From NCBI RefSeq assembly GCF_964204645.1, contig NC_134027.1:2654485-2718484 (forward strand): DNA of 64,000 nt. Direction: 5' to 3'. A program made the translations under genes and the position numbers. The notes under the pieces were generated by a model that saw nothing but the letters and a program-made list of their open reading frames with translations, was not told where the DNA came from and did not search any database. How positions within the stretch are numbered: position 1 is the stretch's first letter; the number at the start of each line of letters is the position of its first letter. Origin of the DNA: Tubulanus polymorphus. Its lineage: Eukaryota > Nemertea > Palaeonemertea > Tubulaniformes > Tubulanidae. Positions 1 through 15,097 of the stretch are shown one piece after another.

Positions 1-3000
1 GTGTATCAAATCTCTCATTAATTGAAATTACAGATCACAAAAACTGTTAGAGTATATTTTATGAAATGGCTCGCTCGTTATGATGGCCGTGTATATAAAC
101 TACAATATCTATATACACGATTTTTGTTAAGTTTTGTATAAAGCGTATTTAACAGAGTATCTGTGTGATATATATATGAATTGATGATATTGGAAATATC
201 AGTGCCTACAGTATAAACTGAATATGTTTACGAATAAGTTATGTTTATCATTTTAAATAGTAATTCATTGAAACACTTTCGCCCTTTATTATTTCGTGAT
301 TTAAGCAATTTGAATGCGTGAAAGTGTCACAACAGCAATAATCTTGCATTTCGATTACTCGAAATCCATCTGCGTTATTTCAGAATCAAATGAGTTGAGA
401 AATTTGTATCATGTCGTTGCTTGTATGATATTTTTGTACCGTGCAATCCACGGATGAAGCTATTTGTGATAGAAGAATTCCAATCATTATTGTATGCATA
501 TACCACAATCTCCTAGAATAATCAACATAGCCATCTGAATTTATACAGCTATCCTCAGATTCGCTGGTTGTTATTGGCGATTCAGTATGTATCTTTTCGG
601 ATGACTTGTATTATATAGTTTAAGTAATTATAAATCGCATCCGAGATGGCGGCTAGATTTTGGTGCACGTTCAAATTATTTCAACCTTTGTTGTTCGGTG
701 GCTGAATATTGTATTTTGTGCCAAACTATATGATCGTTAATGTGTTCCTAATGGGTGCTTCAGTCTCGGGGTGTTTTGAACATTAAAACAATCTTTCTTT
801 TGCTTAACTAAATAAATAGAAAACTAATAGAAGCAATAATGTGAAATCAAATAACAGCTAAATAGAAATGATGATTTTGTAGTGGGATATATTGGATACA
901 TATAGATATATATATATATGTTCATGTCATTGAGATATGAATAGTGCCACAGACGAGTACCATTTAACTATCCATTTTTTCATGTATTCGTCACATAAGT
1001 TGGAATATTCAGAAGTCGTTGAAAAAATTCGACGAAGATTGGAAATAGTTGAACACAAAAGTTAACGATGGCCTGATTGTTTCGTAATAAATGTAATTAT
1101 GATTATCCAAAAATGATGTAGTATAACTAGTGTAAATAAAATTCTTTTACAAAAAGAAAAATTACTTTTATCTTCTCATTCATGTTTTCGTCTCTGTGGT
1201 TATTGAGATCAGCAAGTATCCATTGAAATAAAAAAAAAGAGTTGAAAATGTGAGTATCGAATTAGCGGGTCGGTACCCGAAGGTATGTTCATGTGCTTTA
1301 GGCTCGCATGAACGTCTTACGTGAAGACTAACCCGACTCGCCATGGCTCACCCCGATAACAGTACTGTCATTCATAGTAGCTGATTGTTTTAACAGGAAA
1401 TGGTGCAATACCGCACAACGAGCGCGTCTTTCAAATTGATATAATTCAACTTGTTTTATACAGGTAGACGAATGTCGTAGACGAACTACATGTTGAAATA
1501 GTAATAGCTGAATATAGTTTATATACGAAATGTATTGTTATTGCAATCTTAGTTCTGCTTATATCATTTAATCCTTTATCATGATACATGCAAACTGGAT
1601 AACCTGTACTGCTATTCACGCCTGGTTGTACTTTGAAATGTATAGCTATATAAAGGGAAATGAAGTTTTAACTATAAGTTCGCCATGAGAAATAAGCGTT
1701 AATGCTGTTTGCTGTCGCCCGAGTTTTTTTTTATTGAACCTGGAATATTAGATAAGATACGAAGCACGTTATTCATCGAATCACAAAGATTATCTAGTCT
1801 TTAGATCGTTTACAGGATTATTACAATTGGAAAGACATTTCAACGACAATATACTTATCTATGTTTTTTTTTTTGTATCGAAAAACAAGTTGAAAGTGCG
1901 CCCTATATGAATAAGACCATCTATGTAATGCGAATATTTATTAGAAACGAATGTCAGACCTCACTTTCAAAGACTTGTGTCTGCGCTCACTATACCGCGA
2001 AAAACAGCAAACGTGGTCTCATGTCAAAAAAGAATTCAGAATTTTATCGCTTAAATCGGTAGAAATGAAGTTGAATCGACGAAATATCTTATTTTTTGAG
2101 TATCAAATAAAAATGTTACCGACCAAAAACCTTTTTGGGATATGATAGCATAAAAGAAACAATAGAGGGTGTATGCTTGTGTATGTATACAAATAGACGG
2201 ATGAGGGTATGGCTCACGGTTTTCAGGACTTGAGATAAAAATGAAATTTGGTGTTGTGTCTTCGCTGAAAAATAACCCATCTCAATTCGACAAACTCATA
2301 TTCTAACAATATCAACACATTAAGCGTATCGTTTACAATGCATTGAGAGAATGATCAATGTTGTGGTGCGATCATAATATTATAGTCGATGATAAGACGA
2401 TGATTTGTCAACTCTGTTTACATTTTATTGATCTACGTCCTGTTATGTTAGATTTATGGTTGTCCGGGAGAGGAGGAGAGGAGGATGTTATTTTCTCGAT
2501 TAGGTTTATCTGATTGATTTAAATAATGTATATTACGCTTCGTTGCTATCAATATCCATTAATGAACGAATTAACGAATTGAATGACAAGTCGTGTATGA
2601 ACGAGTCTTTTGAAGTCGATACGAATTTCACTTCACAGTTTGTGAAATCAATTTGGTGGACATTATGCAAGAAAGAAAAGATCGCACTCAGATCTGCCGG
2701 CCGTCTTATCCGTTCGGCCACGCTGAGTAGAATAATTGGATTTGTTTGATTTATGGTGAAATAATATTTGGTTAAAGCCTATGTACGGTAGTTAGCCTGT
2801 ATATACACAAGTCATCGCATTATTTTGTACTGGGATCGTTCCTTATTCAGAATATAACTTTCATTAACGAATCATTACACAACACCTCTAGCAAATCAAA
2901 ACGTGATGAATAGATTTCTTTTAACTTCTCTCTTCGTCGACAAAAGCATCCATATGCTTCATTTATACACAAATACGCACTGGCGTCGGTACCCGGGAAG

Positions 3001-3820
3001 GTTCATTGAGCTGTGCAGTGACGCCGTATCGAAAAAATGGATGGATTCCCTCCCTCTCTGTGAGATGTTCCCTCGTTTAATGGTTCATTTTATCGATGTA
3101 TGGGTTTTTATCAGGATGATGATATTGACTCGTCGCTCTCACTGGTCGGATGGCAATTGAATGAAACCAAGGACCGAGGAAAGTGTCTCCGATGAAGCGC
3201 AATTATTCATATAGAAATCTACCACACATATATAAAATTGGTCGTATATAAGTCTATAAAGAAATATTGGATCTTTTTTGTGATATCTTCAAAAGCTTCT
3301 ATTCTCCTTATTCACAAGGCCATCGATTCGGGTGATCGACACTGATATGAAGATGTATATCGAGAAAGAGAAATAGTCAAGAAAATTCTGAAGTTTTTGG
3401 TAACGTCTTATAAGATTCTATCGACGTGGATTATTATTATGAATAATCGTTTCACCAATGACTAGATCGAATTATAGTTTGAGTTGTTCGGGAAAATAGG
3501 AAATGTTTTCGTCAAGAATGAAATTTCCGATTTCGATCGTAGTAGATCTTCTATGCGTGATTACAATTACGAATACATGTATTCTAGAATTGCATCTTTT
3601 CCATGAATTGAACAACAGGGTTTTTGTTTAAGCTAACACTTCATTCTACGAACTTCCTTGACATTCGCGAACAATTTGTATTCGAGAACCGAAAGAACGC
3701 TTGTTAAGTGCGGCAACCTGATATTTGTGCAAATACACGATACGGGTGACGCATCGGTTACTAAACCTTAAGTGAAAGATCAAATAAACGTAAAGACATG
3801 TCCTCGAAAATTACCTGCAT
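1..3820. other. No supportable gene; AT-rich flank
   Basis: No reading frame here has convincing coding character or phase-compatible splice sites. A polyadenylation-like AATAAA lies near 1133-1140 on the + strand, so the first kilobase could be the 3' UTR of a gene that starts left of the window. That is only a possibility. An imperfect inverted repeat lies at about 1262-1345, and the same CGGTACCCG core recurs near 2987. Confidence 0.4.
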
Positions 3821-3826
3821 AGAACT

Positions 3827-3866
3827 TGTGTGTGTGTGAGTGTGTGTGTGTGTGTGTGCGTGTGTG
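3827..3866. repeat. (GT)n microsatellite
   Basis: An interrupted run of TG dinucleotides with single A and C interruptions, about 40 bases long. Confidence 0.9.
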
Positions 3867-4149
3867 ATGTGATTGGTCTGAAATTTTATGTGAATCTTAG
3901 TTCGGTCGGTTGCCAGTATATTTGCGGCTGGAAACCGGAATAAGCATCTATCAAAATCGATTTGAAATAGGCAATTATAACCGGCGACTTGTAGTGATGT
4001 GTAGTTGTCGTAGTAGTAGTAGTTTTGGCGACGCTAATATAACCGAGACCTGCGCGACGCCGCTCGCATGCGGAATCAGCACGCCATAGAAACTACACTT
4101 GACAGCCGCCGTACTCGGTGAGATGATGCCAGTGTACCGGTCTTGATTG

Positions 4150-4244
4150 CCCGTGGTTCTTACTGTCAACGAGCACACAGTCAGTCACACACGATCGCTA
4201 CGAACTACGAGTATGTATGGAATACCAGATATCCATTAACAAAG
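4150..4244 (+). other. Possible 5' non-coding or first exon
   Basis: A locally GC-richer stretch (about 3.9-4.2 kb) contains initiator-like TCAGTC sequences. It ends at 4244 with AAAG followed by a strong GTACGT donor. Short ATGs precede the donor, but I found no phase-matched downstream exon. It could be a first exon of an unseen gene or a chance match. Confidence 0.15.
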
Positions 4245-4439
4245 GTACGTAGGAGAAAAGTATTCTGTGTTTTAATCGCTTTGATTCGCGTCAACTTTAT
4301 TCTGGAAATTCTACACAAACATCTCTTGTTTGTATTCAATGATACGATGATTTTATCTTAACAAAACGTACCAATTTTCGATTTTTGTTTTAATAAAAAT
4401 CTGAGCATAACGCGTTAAAAATCGTTTTTAATTTGCATT

Positions 4440-4852
4440 TAAACAAGCATTATGGCCTCGAGATGTCCCGTTCCAAGTCGACAAGTCGTCATATTTATGT
4501 CGACATACCGTGATATATCGCGTCAAGTCGACATGAATATGTCGACATATCGTGACGTTTTCACGACAAATTTCCCTTTTTCGCCCATTTTCCACGGGAC
4601 AAGCCGTCATTTGAAGACATGTGTAAATGTAAGATGAGGACACCAGTAATATGACGACTGAGTTTCAAGTCGTCATGAATATGTCGACTTGTCGCGAGGA
4701 GAGTCGTCGAGAAAACGAAATATGTCGTGAAAACGTCACGATATATCGACATATTCATGTCGACTTGACGCGATATATCGCGATATGTCGACATAAATAT
4801 GGCGACTTGTCGAGTTGGAACGCGACATCTCGAGGCCCCTTATCGCTTCCGT
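4440..4852. mobile_element. Foldback MITE, copy 1 (decayed left end)
   Basis: A non-coding element of about 410 bp with long inverted arms rich in CGACATATTCATGTCGAC-type palindromes. The right end reads CTCGAGGCCCCTTATCGCTT then CCGT, as in the intact copy at 15568-15970. The left end has lost part of the GGAAGCGATAAGG terminus. There is no transposase. Open frames inside it on both strands result from the palindromic sequence and are not genes. Confidence 0.85.
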
Positions 4853-7222
4853 AGGTAAGTACAAACCATGGCTGCGGTTTTTAGTACGCTTAATTTGGAA
4901 AATCTATTTCTGCGCAATCTTCGGTCAATCTAAAATAATGCAACCGCCTGTATTCATAAAAAAGGTCATTCGTTACATGTTAGCATAAACCACTCGATAT
5001 CAATGTAGATAGCAATTTGTTTTAAAGGTAGAGCTGCCTGTCACGTTTAATCCAAAACACGCAAAGCGGTTATGATTTAGGCGTTAAAGCTACGTATTTC
5101 TATTCCGAGCGAATGATGGTTAATTGTAGGATCAACTAGAAATGCTTTTACGACCATTTACAAACACCCACGCCAGATTTCGGCTAAATAACAACTGTCA
5201 TCTGATGATCATGCGCTCTTTCGATTATTCACATCGATCACGTCGAAAAAGGACGAATGAAATCTACTTATAAAACTTCCATTTTTCTAATCCTTCTTAA
5301 CGGATATTTCTGCGATCACATCGGGTTTGATCTTTTCGCGTTATTCCCTTTATAAAGACTTTATATCCTCACAGAGAAATGCAAAGGAGGAAATAGTGGT
5401 AATTATTGGCGCTGGTATATTAATTCATTTGACTAATACCCACGCACGCCAACTCTGTGGATACATCAATCGAACATGGATCTCTAAATGCAAAGACGGA
5501 ATGAAATGTTCCTCAGTCTAATCCTCGACCGTAGGCGCTGAAATTCCACATTTTACTTAATTTTTTTCTTCCATTTTATATCGCACCAGGTCATTCCAAT
5601 TAGATAGTTACGAAAACGTCATCCACGACCAAAGGCAGACGGGTCTTTCCAAAAAAACATATGTAACCATGTTAATCTTACAAAACTGTGGTAATAACCG
5701 GGGCTTGATTTTCCTGACAACGTCGGAAAATTACCATCGAAAATCGCGTGCATTGTCGTCATAAGACAGCTTGGTATTTGTAATAAACAATCTGAACTAT
5801 AGAGCTTCGTTAGTAATACGTGGTAAATCAATGGAAATTAGACGAGATTTTTGATCTACGATTCTCGATCTTACTTTCAGTTCAGAGCTAGAAATTTTGT
5901 ACCATTATATATCATTAGGTTCGTTCTTATCACACGAGAAGCGAACCTTCCTCCAGCCCTCGCATAACCTCTTTGTTAAATCGGTTTACCGGTGGCAGCT
6001 ATGATGTTTATGCGACGGCGACTCCGAGTTGCAGGATTTCATCATTACATAAACTACACATCAGATAGATCGTCAAATTTTGCTGGTCGATCAAGAACAA
6101 TTGCGTGATTCTCAGACATACTAGATAAACAAGCACGTTCGATTTACCAAGAAATGGTGGCGATTAAACTTGTCTTTATCCTCCAGAATCAACCAACGGA
6201 TCGCGACCAACCATGGCGCTAACGTAAGAATCTCTCGCCCTCTCGCCCTCTCGCCCCTTCCCCTTCTCCCTCTACGCGCTCGCTGCTACAGTACATGACC
6301 GACAGATACATTTGCATAAAGTCCTTATCCATTGATGTGTCGAGTTAGCATATTATATGCATGTCGTCTATACGATGTTTTCAGGGAAGCGAGCAAACTT
6401 GTGTCACTGTAATCGCTCTCATGTTATCGTGATGTCTAGTTTTTACCACTCCCTCGTCGTACTAATACATATTTCCTCGCGTAATTAAGTTAGCATTTAT
6501 TGACACACGTGACAGGATTGGCCTGAACGACAAGTTGCATCCTTTTTCCGCCGAACCGTTAAAAAGTTAACGGCGTTATGTCGTATGCAGACTTCGTACT
6601 CGAAATGCCAACTTATTGCCATATTTGCTAATTAGCCCCTCTCTACTTGAAGCTGTCAAACAACTGTGAGAATATTCAATTTTTGGAAATGCAACGTAAC
6701 ATGATTTCCGGGCCTTCAGCAGACATTCGTTCCTGTGTTACCTTACAATAATCACGAGTGTTACCTTACAATGATCTCATCGATAACATTTATTATATCG
6801 AAATAGGGAATTGTCCCTCTTACTAATTTGATCGATGAATTCATTTGCGACTGACTGGTTCCGCCTGAAATACACACAATCAAATTTTAGTCTTTTCCCT
6901 ATTGAAACACTCTAGATTTGTTTAGAGTTTCATATAAAGAGCCATATTATACTGAACTCGTTCCAAGACGGTTTCTCTGTATACTGTTGTTAATGATTAT
7001 AAGACCCAATCAGTGTTGAATTCCCTAGGCTCGCATCAACCATCACATTAACTCATAAAACCATCATTAACACCTTGCAGTATATCTGAGCCATTTCTTC
7101 GTCGTTTCTTTGAAAAATATCTCATTCGAATATCTCGGAAATTTTGTATATGGCTTATAGATTCCCCGATAGCCAGATCGAAGATTTCTATCATTTCATT
7201 GCGGCAGTCTTCTGTTTGTTTG
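4853..7222. other. No supportable gene
   Basis: AT-rich sequence without convincing exons. Minor features are a polypyrimidine run with three CTCTCGCC repeats near 6231-6262 and a 22-bp direct repeat (GTGTTACCTTACAAT core) at about 6736-6775. Confidence 0.4.
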
Positions 7223-8772
<1,550 letters not shown>

Positions 8773-9530
8773 CAGGAGATGATTCACTTATATAACAACA
8801 ACACTTCTATTGAAATTCAAGTAAATGAAGTAGGAACATTTTGATGTATCGCCAGATAGGGCAAGGTTTTACTTCACGCACCAGAAAAGATTTTGAAGAC
8901 TGTGATCATTGGCATATCGCCGGAGGTATGAATTTACTTATCAAGCTTCGAAAAAAACTATTAGTTTATACGTATGTTGATTATAATGATTGCGGTGATT
9001 GATGAGAGATAATGATAACTAAAATATCATCACACCTTCCCACTGATGATGCTTGTCTAATTTGGAGTTATTAATTTCGAAATCAGCACTTACATATTTA
9101 CCACTCCTTGTAATAAATGGCCCCAAAAATAAAACTCGTAGGCGATTCGTAAAAGACCGATCGAAACATAACGAAGATAGTCACTCGATGTAAAGATGTT
9201 GCTGAGAAGTTTCATTCCTGCTATTCAACTACATCGATTTAGCTTTTACTGGAAATATCCTGTGAGTAGCTTACTTATTCGATATTAAGGCTTGGCTCCA
9301 GTCAATCGTTCACCGATTCATGTCACTAATGAATGAATTTGTGCTACCACACGAGTCCCATTTGTCGAACTAAAATGCGTAAAATCTTGATCAAGAGAGT
9401 TACAAGATTGTCGATACTATATAGGGGTTAGCTCTCCGGCGTTTTATGTAACCATTACTTTGCTTTTATGATCCACTTGTAAATTGGCGTTTTTTCTAAT
9501 GAATAATCTATGGTCATGTTGCCCAAGTCC

Positions 9531-9555
9531 TGCTGCTGCTGCTGCTGCTGCTGCT
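9531..9555. repeat. (TGC)n trinucleotide repeat
   Basis: About eight TGC units in a short open frame that would encode polyalanine. Nothing else supports a gene. Confidence 0.85.
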
Positions 9556-9970
9556 GCAGCTGCTTATATTTGTTTGATATATGCATTAGCTATTATAATC
9601 AAGGAGATTTTAGCCGATGAACGAACGCCGTGGACTCGTTTTTGTCGATGCCGTGCATGGAGGCTTTTTAAATGTCATCTATCCGTTTGAAAACTTTAAA
9701 ATGGCATCACAACATCACGTCACCGGGCTTTGTTGACATTTTTCCGACTTTGGAAACTGCAATTAAAAGGATTTAATCAGCCGTTATAATATCCTTGACA
9801 TTAAAACTGCGTCGGTACATTTTTAAATGTCGTATCCGTTCAGACAAGATAACCATGTCTGTTTATCTGATATAATCCTTAAATCATTGTGGAGTTAGTT
9901 TTATACTTCTTGATCGAGTTCTATAGTTATGAATTAGAGATAATTATTCTATATCATTGTTTTAACTCCA

Positions 9971-10080
9971 GGGCCCAGTTTCACAAAGAAGATTAAGGCC
10001 TAAATCGATTTAAGATAAACTGAATTAATGAAGAAATTAAATCGATTTAAGAGTTAAACCTTTTTCTGAAACTGGGCCCA
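9971..10080. mobile_element. 110-bp MITE with GGGCCCAGTTTCA termini
   Basis: The termini GGGCCCAGTTTCACAAA and TTTCTGAAACTGGGCCC are inverted. The interior also folds (AAATCGATTTAAG appears in both orientations). No coding sequence. A cousin with GGGTCCAGTTCCAC ends lies at 39351-39464. Confidence 0.85.
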
Positions 10081-11555
10081 GATCTAAACTTACAACCACG
10101 TGGTCCCAGTGAGCATTGTTATCTTTGATCTTAAAATTGGGAACCGTCCCTCTATATAGTTGATTGATTTGATTCGATATTGTGTTAACTTTTAGCGTGT
10201 TCCTTACAAACCTCCCACACTACACTGGGAACGAAACAAGGGGTTTGGTTTTTGAAATCGGAATTGGAGTGTGAACATTGTTGGATGATCAGTCGAATTT
10301 ACATAATTTGCTTTGACGCCATTTTGGGTTCCGGTCGTGTAATAACATACGTGATGATATCTACTTAATTAAAAAAAACATCAAAATAAAATACGCCACG
10401 AAGACAAAACAAAACATGACATTCATAAACGTGACGATTTCTTGCATCGGAAGGTTTAACTCAGATTTACGTACACGTCACTTTCTACCGGCGCACCTTT
10501 AACGCTGTAGCCTATACAGCGTGTGTTTGCTTAGCTTGTGGTATTTTCCATGTAAATCTGAAAGAGCTGCGCGCTTGTCAAAGGAAATTCTCAATCGATT
10601 GCCGGCCAAATAGCCATATTTACGCCTGTAATTCGTTTAGCGAATCCTATAAGTCTTCTTACTGAACTCATCACCGGTGAGTATAAGATGGGCAGTGATT
10701 TCATTAACGTTCTCTGATTGATTTTACATTTGGGTCGTCTGCTGGGCGGCATGGAAATACGATAGCTACGCGTATCCGTAGTATGAACCTAAACTGATCT
10801 CCGTTCACAGATTTATAGTATAATCATCCAAACATAACCCTTGCTGAATAGAATTTCATATATTCATGTGTAATCCAATTGCGCGTAAATTCGATAGCAT
10901 CAGTTTTCTCCGCGTTAGTTCGGCAAAATGAAGGATAAACGAATTCCGTTGATTTTTTTCTCGCTTATTTTTATGAACATGGAAGTCTAGCTTGCCTCTT
11001 GTAAGGAGGGAAGTTACGAAAAAGCCAAGTCCCCGTGTGTAGATATTTCGAAATTCTAAAACTGCGGTAGATTTCTGACGATAAGGCGCGATGAGAGTTA
11101 GATGATATTGTCGTCTCGTCGCATCGCTAAAAATTCATTCACTCACACTGGATAATGATGGAAAATCGTAGTCTAGATATTATTCAGATGCTGATGAATC
11201 ATTTACACACGATGCAGAGTTTCATCCATCGTCTGCTCGCGGCTGCTTTTCGCTACAAGTACAACAACACATCATAGTCGCTCATATCCCGCCGACTTTC
11301 ATCTGTGAGGCTTCAATGGATGTGGATATCATCACAATCAACTTATGTCGATGGAAACTGTTTGAAATTTTTAAAGCTATGAATAGATTATCGGTTGCAA
11401 AATGCCATCGGTTGTGTATTAAACTAACAATATCATGCTCGTTAATGCAACTTATTAAATCTAATATTGCAGGGCATGTTCTATAATAGATGCAAGAGAT
11501 ACTCAATTTCAATTTTTCTTATTTTTCAACAGGTTTATAATCAAGATTAATCGCG

Positions 11556-13947
11556 ATGCTTTCATTGACCCTGCTTATATCTCTTTATACATGTAAGTAT
11601 CCGGTTAAATCTTTGGTCATTTTTCGGATGTTAAGAAGGACGAATAACACTGACCGTATAGTCACGATTAGTATCTAAACCACACGCGGAAAAAAAAACT
11701 TCGTGCGGAAAATTGACGCTACGAGGGTAAAACATACAAAACACGATATTTAAAAAGTATTTATCATTAATGAATAGAACGACTAACGAACGGTTGGTAA
11801 ATCTATTGATAATAGACCCACGGGTAGTTTCCTACGACATGATTTAACGATATATCATTGATTTACTTTACCACGACAGAGAGCGACGTATGACTGAACA
11901 AAACAAACAAGTGCTGCCTAATATTTCTGTTCTTATTTCGTGATTTTAGGATATTCGGAAACCTGTTTTTCGTATATATGTACCAGTTAAGGTCACTTAT
12001 TACGCGAAGGTCAATTTAATGCTGACGGTCGAGAGACTGGTGAACTGTTTACCTAATCATTGAATATCTGACGTTGGTCCAACAACACGCGACACTATCT
12101 GATACGACCTAATACTGCAGCACTTCGGTTTACTCGACAACGAATGAATTGTAAAACATTCCGCGTACGTTACGACATGACGTATAGATTAGCTCATTAA
12201 AACAACTCCCGTATAATAATAAAAACCAAAATTTCAAGAGGATCGTCTCTCAACATTTTTGCCAGCGTCGCTATACTTTATATTGGAATTCTTCTATAAA
12301 TTATCGGATTTATTCCATGCGCACATCAAACACGCTATATCACGATTAAAGTGATCTGGAGACACACGCGTATAACGCCTCACAAGAGTTAGTGCGAAAA
12401 TAACGATACTAAAAACCGCACAGATAAGAATATACGCGAAATGGCTATCAAAATACTGTCAAATCTTTATATATAGATATTTGCCGGCAGCACCAAACGT
12501 TTATATGCGTTATCAAAAAAAAAATCCCGACAAGGACGTCTCTGCTCTACCCAAAGTCAATTTAATCTTAGTTCTACCCGAACCCCAGCTTTGGGGAATA
12601 TGAGAATTCCTGTATCGGGAATTGACCATGGATATCCATCACGACCCGATAGGATATAGGGCGCATAGGGAACATCATGAATAATGGGTAAACAAAAATT
12701 CATGTTTTAACAAACAAGATATATTGAGATGTACTGAAAATGTCACAGTTAGCTCTGAATGCCTGTTTCAGTGCTGGCGTCAGTGGGATCATCATGTCCA
12801 CCAGATATGCTTCTAAACTTGTTTCAATGCATGGAACAGTTACAACCCACGAAGTTAGATGATGGTGTAATCGGTGATTTCGGTGGAGATGCCTCTACTT
12901 TTGAGGATATAGTCCCAGTACTCGGAAATGCAGATCCAGATATTGTAGAGCAACAATGTAGGCAAGTATCTGAAATAGATGCTTGGTGACTAAAACCTCC
13001 GAGTTAATATATGGTGCACCGCGTACAGATCATGTTTATGTAAAACTTATGTGGCTTCTTTTTATTTCTAACGATTTTTTTCTAGAGAAGGAAAATATCA
13101 CGATGCCGTTGAATGTATTGACAGAAATATCCAAGATTGTCACGAATCATCTCTCGGAAAATTTAAAGAAATATTTGACCCGACTGCTTTGAGAGCTTCA
13201 ATTGGTTACTACTGCAATAACACTGCAAGTACGTTAGATAACAAAACATATTCAGCCGAATTACTGTGATCATTTCGAATGGTTTTTAATTGTTTTTCAG
13301 CGTACAGAGCGGCATCACCTTGTATGAAGGAACATCGGTTTGCGATGCAACACTGTGTACGACAGGAAATGCGTGAAATGCAAAGAGCATCGGTAACTAG
13401 AACTACAGATGTAAACGAAGTGTGTAGGTAAGAATATCCCGGTAGCCCCACCCTTTAAATGCGAGCTATCTGAGATCGATTTTTCAGAGCCAACGTATAC
13501 CAAAAATAGATCGAATTCGAATATATTTGTTACAGATTGAAGATGATGGGACAGGAATGTGTTAATAAGATTCTGAAAGCGGAATGCGGCGATGAAATAG
13601 CTGATCTAGTACAGAAAACCGGCGATGCACCACTATCACAAAAGTGTAAAGCCGCCAAAACCGGTGAATCATTCAAAGTCGAATATAACCCGCCACCCGT
13701 CAAACCGAAGAATGAAAAAAATAGAAAAATACGCCACAGGAAAAACAAGCGCACGACACCGGCCACAACACGAATTCAGTCCACTCCGTTTCCCTCTATC
13801 GCGACGCTTGATGATGGTGTTCGAAAGGTTGTACTCGCAGTTAACAACTTACAAATGCCCGACAAAAACAAAGCCACGAAAACGTCCGGGTTTCTCTGTT
13901 ATTTCGGTGCATTCATCGTAACATCTATAGCATCCATTATTTCATAA
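11556..13947 (+). CDS. Secreted cysteine-rich, probably GPI-anchored protein
   Basis: Five phase-compatible coding exons: 11556-11592, 12772-12961, 13086-13228, 13301-13427 and 13536-13947, giving 302 residues. Residues 1-18 form a signal peptide (MLSLTLLISLYTLLA). About twelve cysteines follow in a spaced pattern (CPPDM, LFQCME, EQQCRE, VECID, QDCHE, YYCNN, SPCMK, QHCVR, EVCRL, QECVN, AECGD). Then come a basic Pro/Lys-rich linker (about 215-245) and a hydrophobic C-terminus (GFLCYFGAFIVTSIASIIS) resembling a GPI-attachment signal. I do not recognise the family; the layout recalls secreted DUF19/hemolymph-glycoprotein-like helical Cys repeats, but that is a guess. Intron 2 uses a GC donor (AG|GCAAGT), the only choice that keeps frame. 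A neighbour of similar style starts 1.2 kb downstream. Confidence 0.75.
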
Positions 13948-15097
13948 GTACGAAAAAGTACTTTGATATAAGTTGGACTATTTTTGTTTAAGGTTTTACA
14001 TGTTACATATATTCGTGTTGGATAGATTACACACCTATGTTCATCTCTTACTGCAACAACGTGTGCTTATAAAAACACGCTTTTTTTCAATCGAATTAAT
14101 TTCATCCGCTGATTTTAATCGTTGAAATTCTACAGATTTTTGGACTTGGTCGTTTTAATTCACGAATACGTTTAAACGCATGATATTGCCTGTATTTTCT
14201 GGTCGAATGTTTCTGTTCGTTACGACTTTCCTGAAACGAATGTTAGAATGCCCTCATCTGCCACCTGTTGTTCAATGATTCCTCAATACTTAATTCCTTG
14301 TTTATGTTGTTCGCCATCTTACGTGAAATGGGATACGCCATGGTCTATACAAACATTAAAAAAAAAAACCAGTATCGATAATGTTGATTGATGTCCGTGT
14401 ATGTTTTCGACGTTTATAAGAATGCATAGAATAAACAAATTTCAAGCTTCAACAACACTGTCGAAAATTGTGATTGTTCTACTGAAAAATTAACAATGAA
14501 ATAAATAAAAAGGAGTTTTCCCGAGTAGAATTGTTTTAAAATGGATTTTTCTCTGGATTTATGTAGTAAACTTCTGAGTTTGATTGAAATTTTCACTGTA
14601 GTGACACAGATTTGTCGTTCTCCTGAATAACCTCCTCGATCTGATCGATATTTCACTATCGTGGATAGATTGCCATATGCAACCGTGTAAAGGACAGCCT
14701 TGTGATTTCATATCATGATGATTATTTTTATGATTTCATCTAATGATCTGATGGAAATTGTTGTTGATTTTGGTGATGGGATTAATGTACTGTATTTTTT
14801 ATAATCACAATTAACCACGCGTGATAACAGAATATTCTAAATACGTGCACAAAGTTGCTTCAGATGACGTAATACTGTTTCTATCGACCGCAGATGACAT
14901 TTCACAGTTGATTTCGATGTTAAGTTCAGCATGATTTTCTATTGAGTTTCGCAAAGCGTTATTAATGATAGCGCCATGTATGGGGCACATCAGTAGGCAC
15001 ATATACGATTCATCATATTCTGATGAACATATATTCAAGTGTTTATAGCAAGACTAGTCGAGATATAGATAGAAATGACAAGATAAAAGCGAACACG
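13948..15097. other. Intergenic; 3' flank and spacer
   Basis: Sequence between two secreted-protein genes. I see no further exon. It probably holds the 3' UTR of the upstream gene and the promoter of the next. Confidence 0.4.

Noticed and set aside
645-705. ATGGCGGC-type start with 19 codons, YY1-like motif
   Set aside because: Very short, ends in a stop at once, no donor or companion exon.
9484-9690. Polyalanine frame
   Set aside because: Produced by the TGC repeat; no other coding signal.
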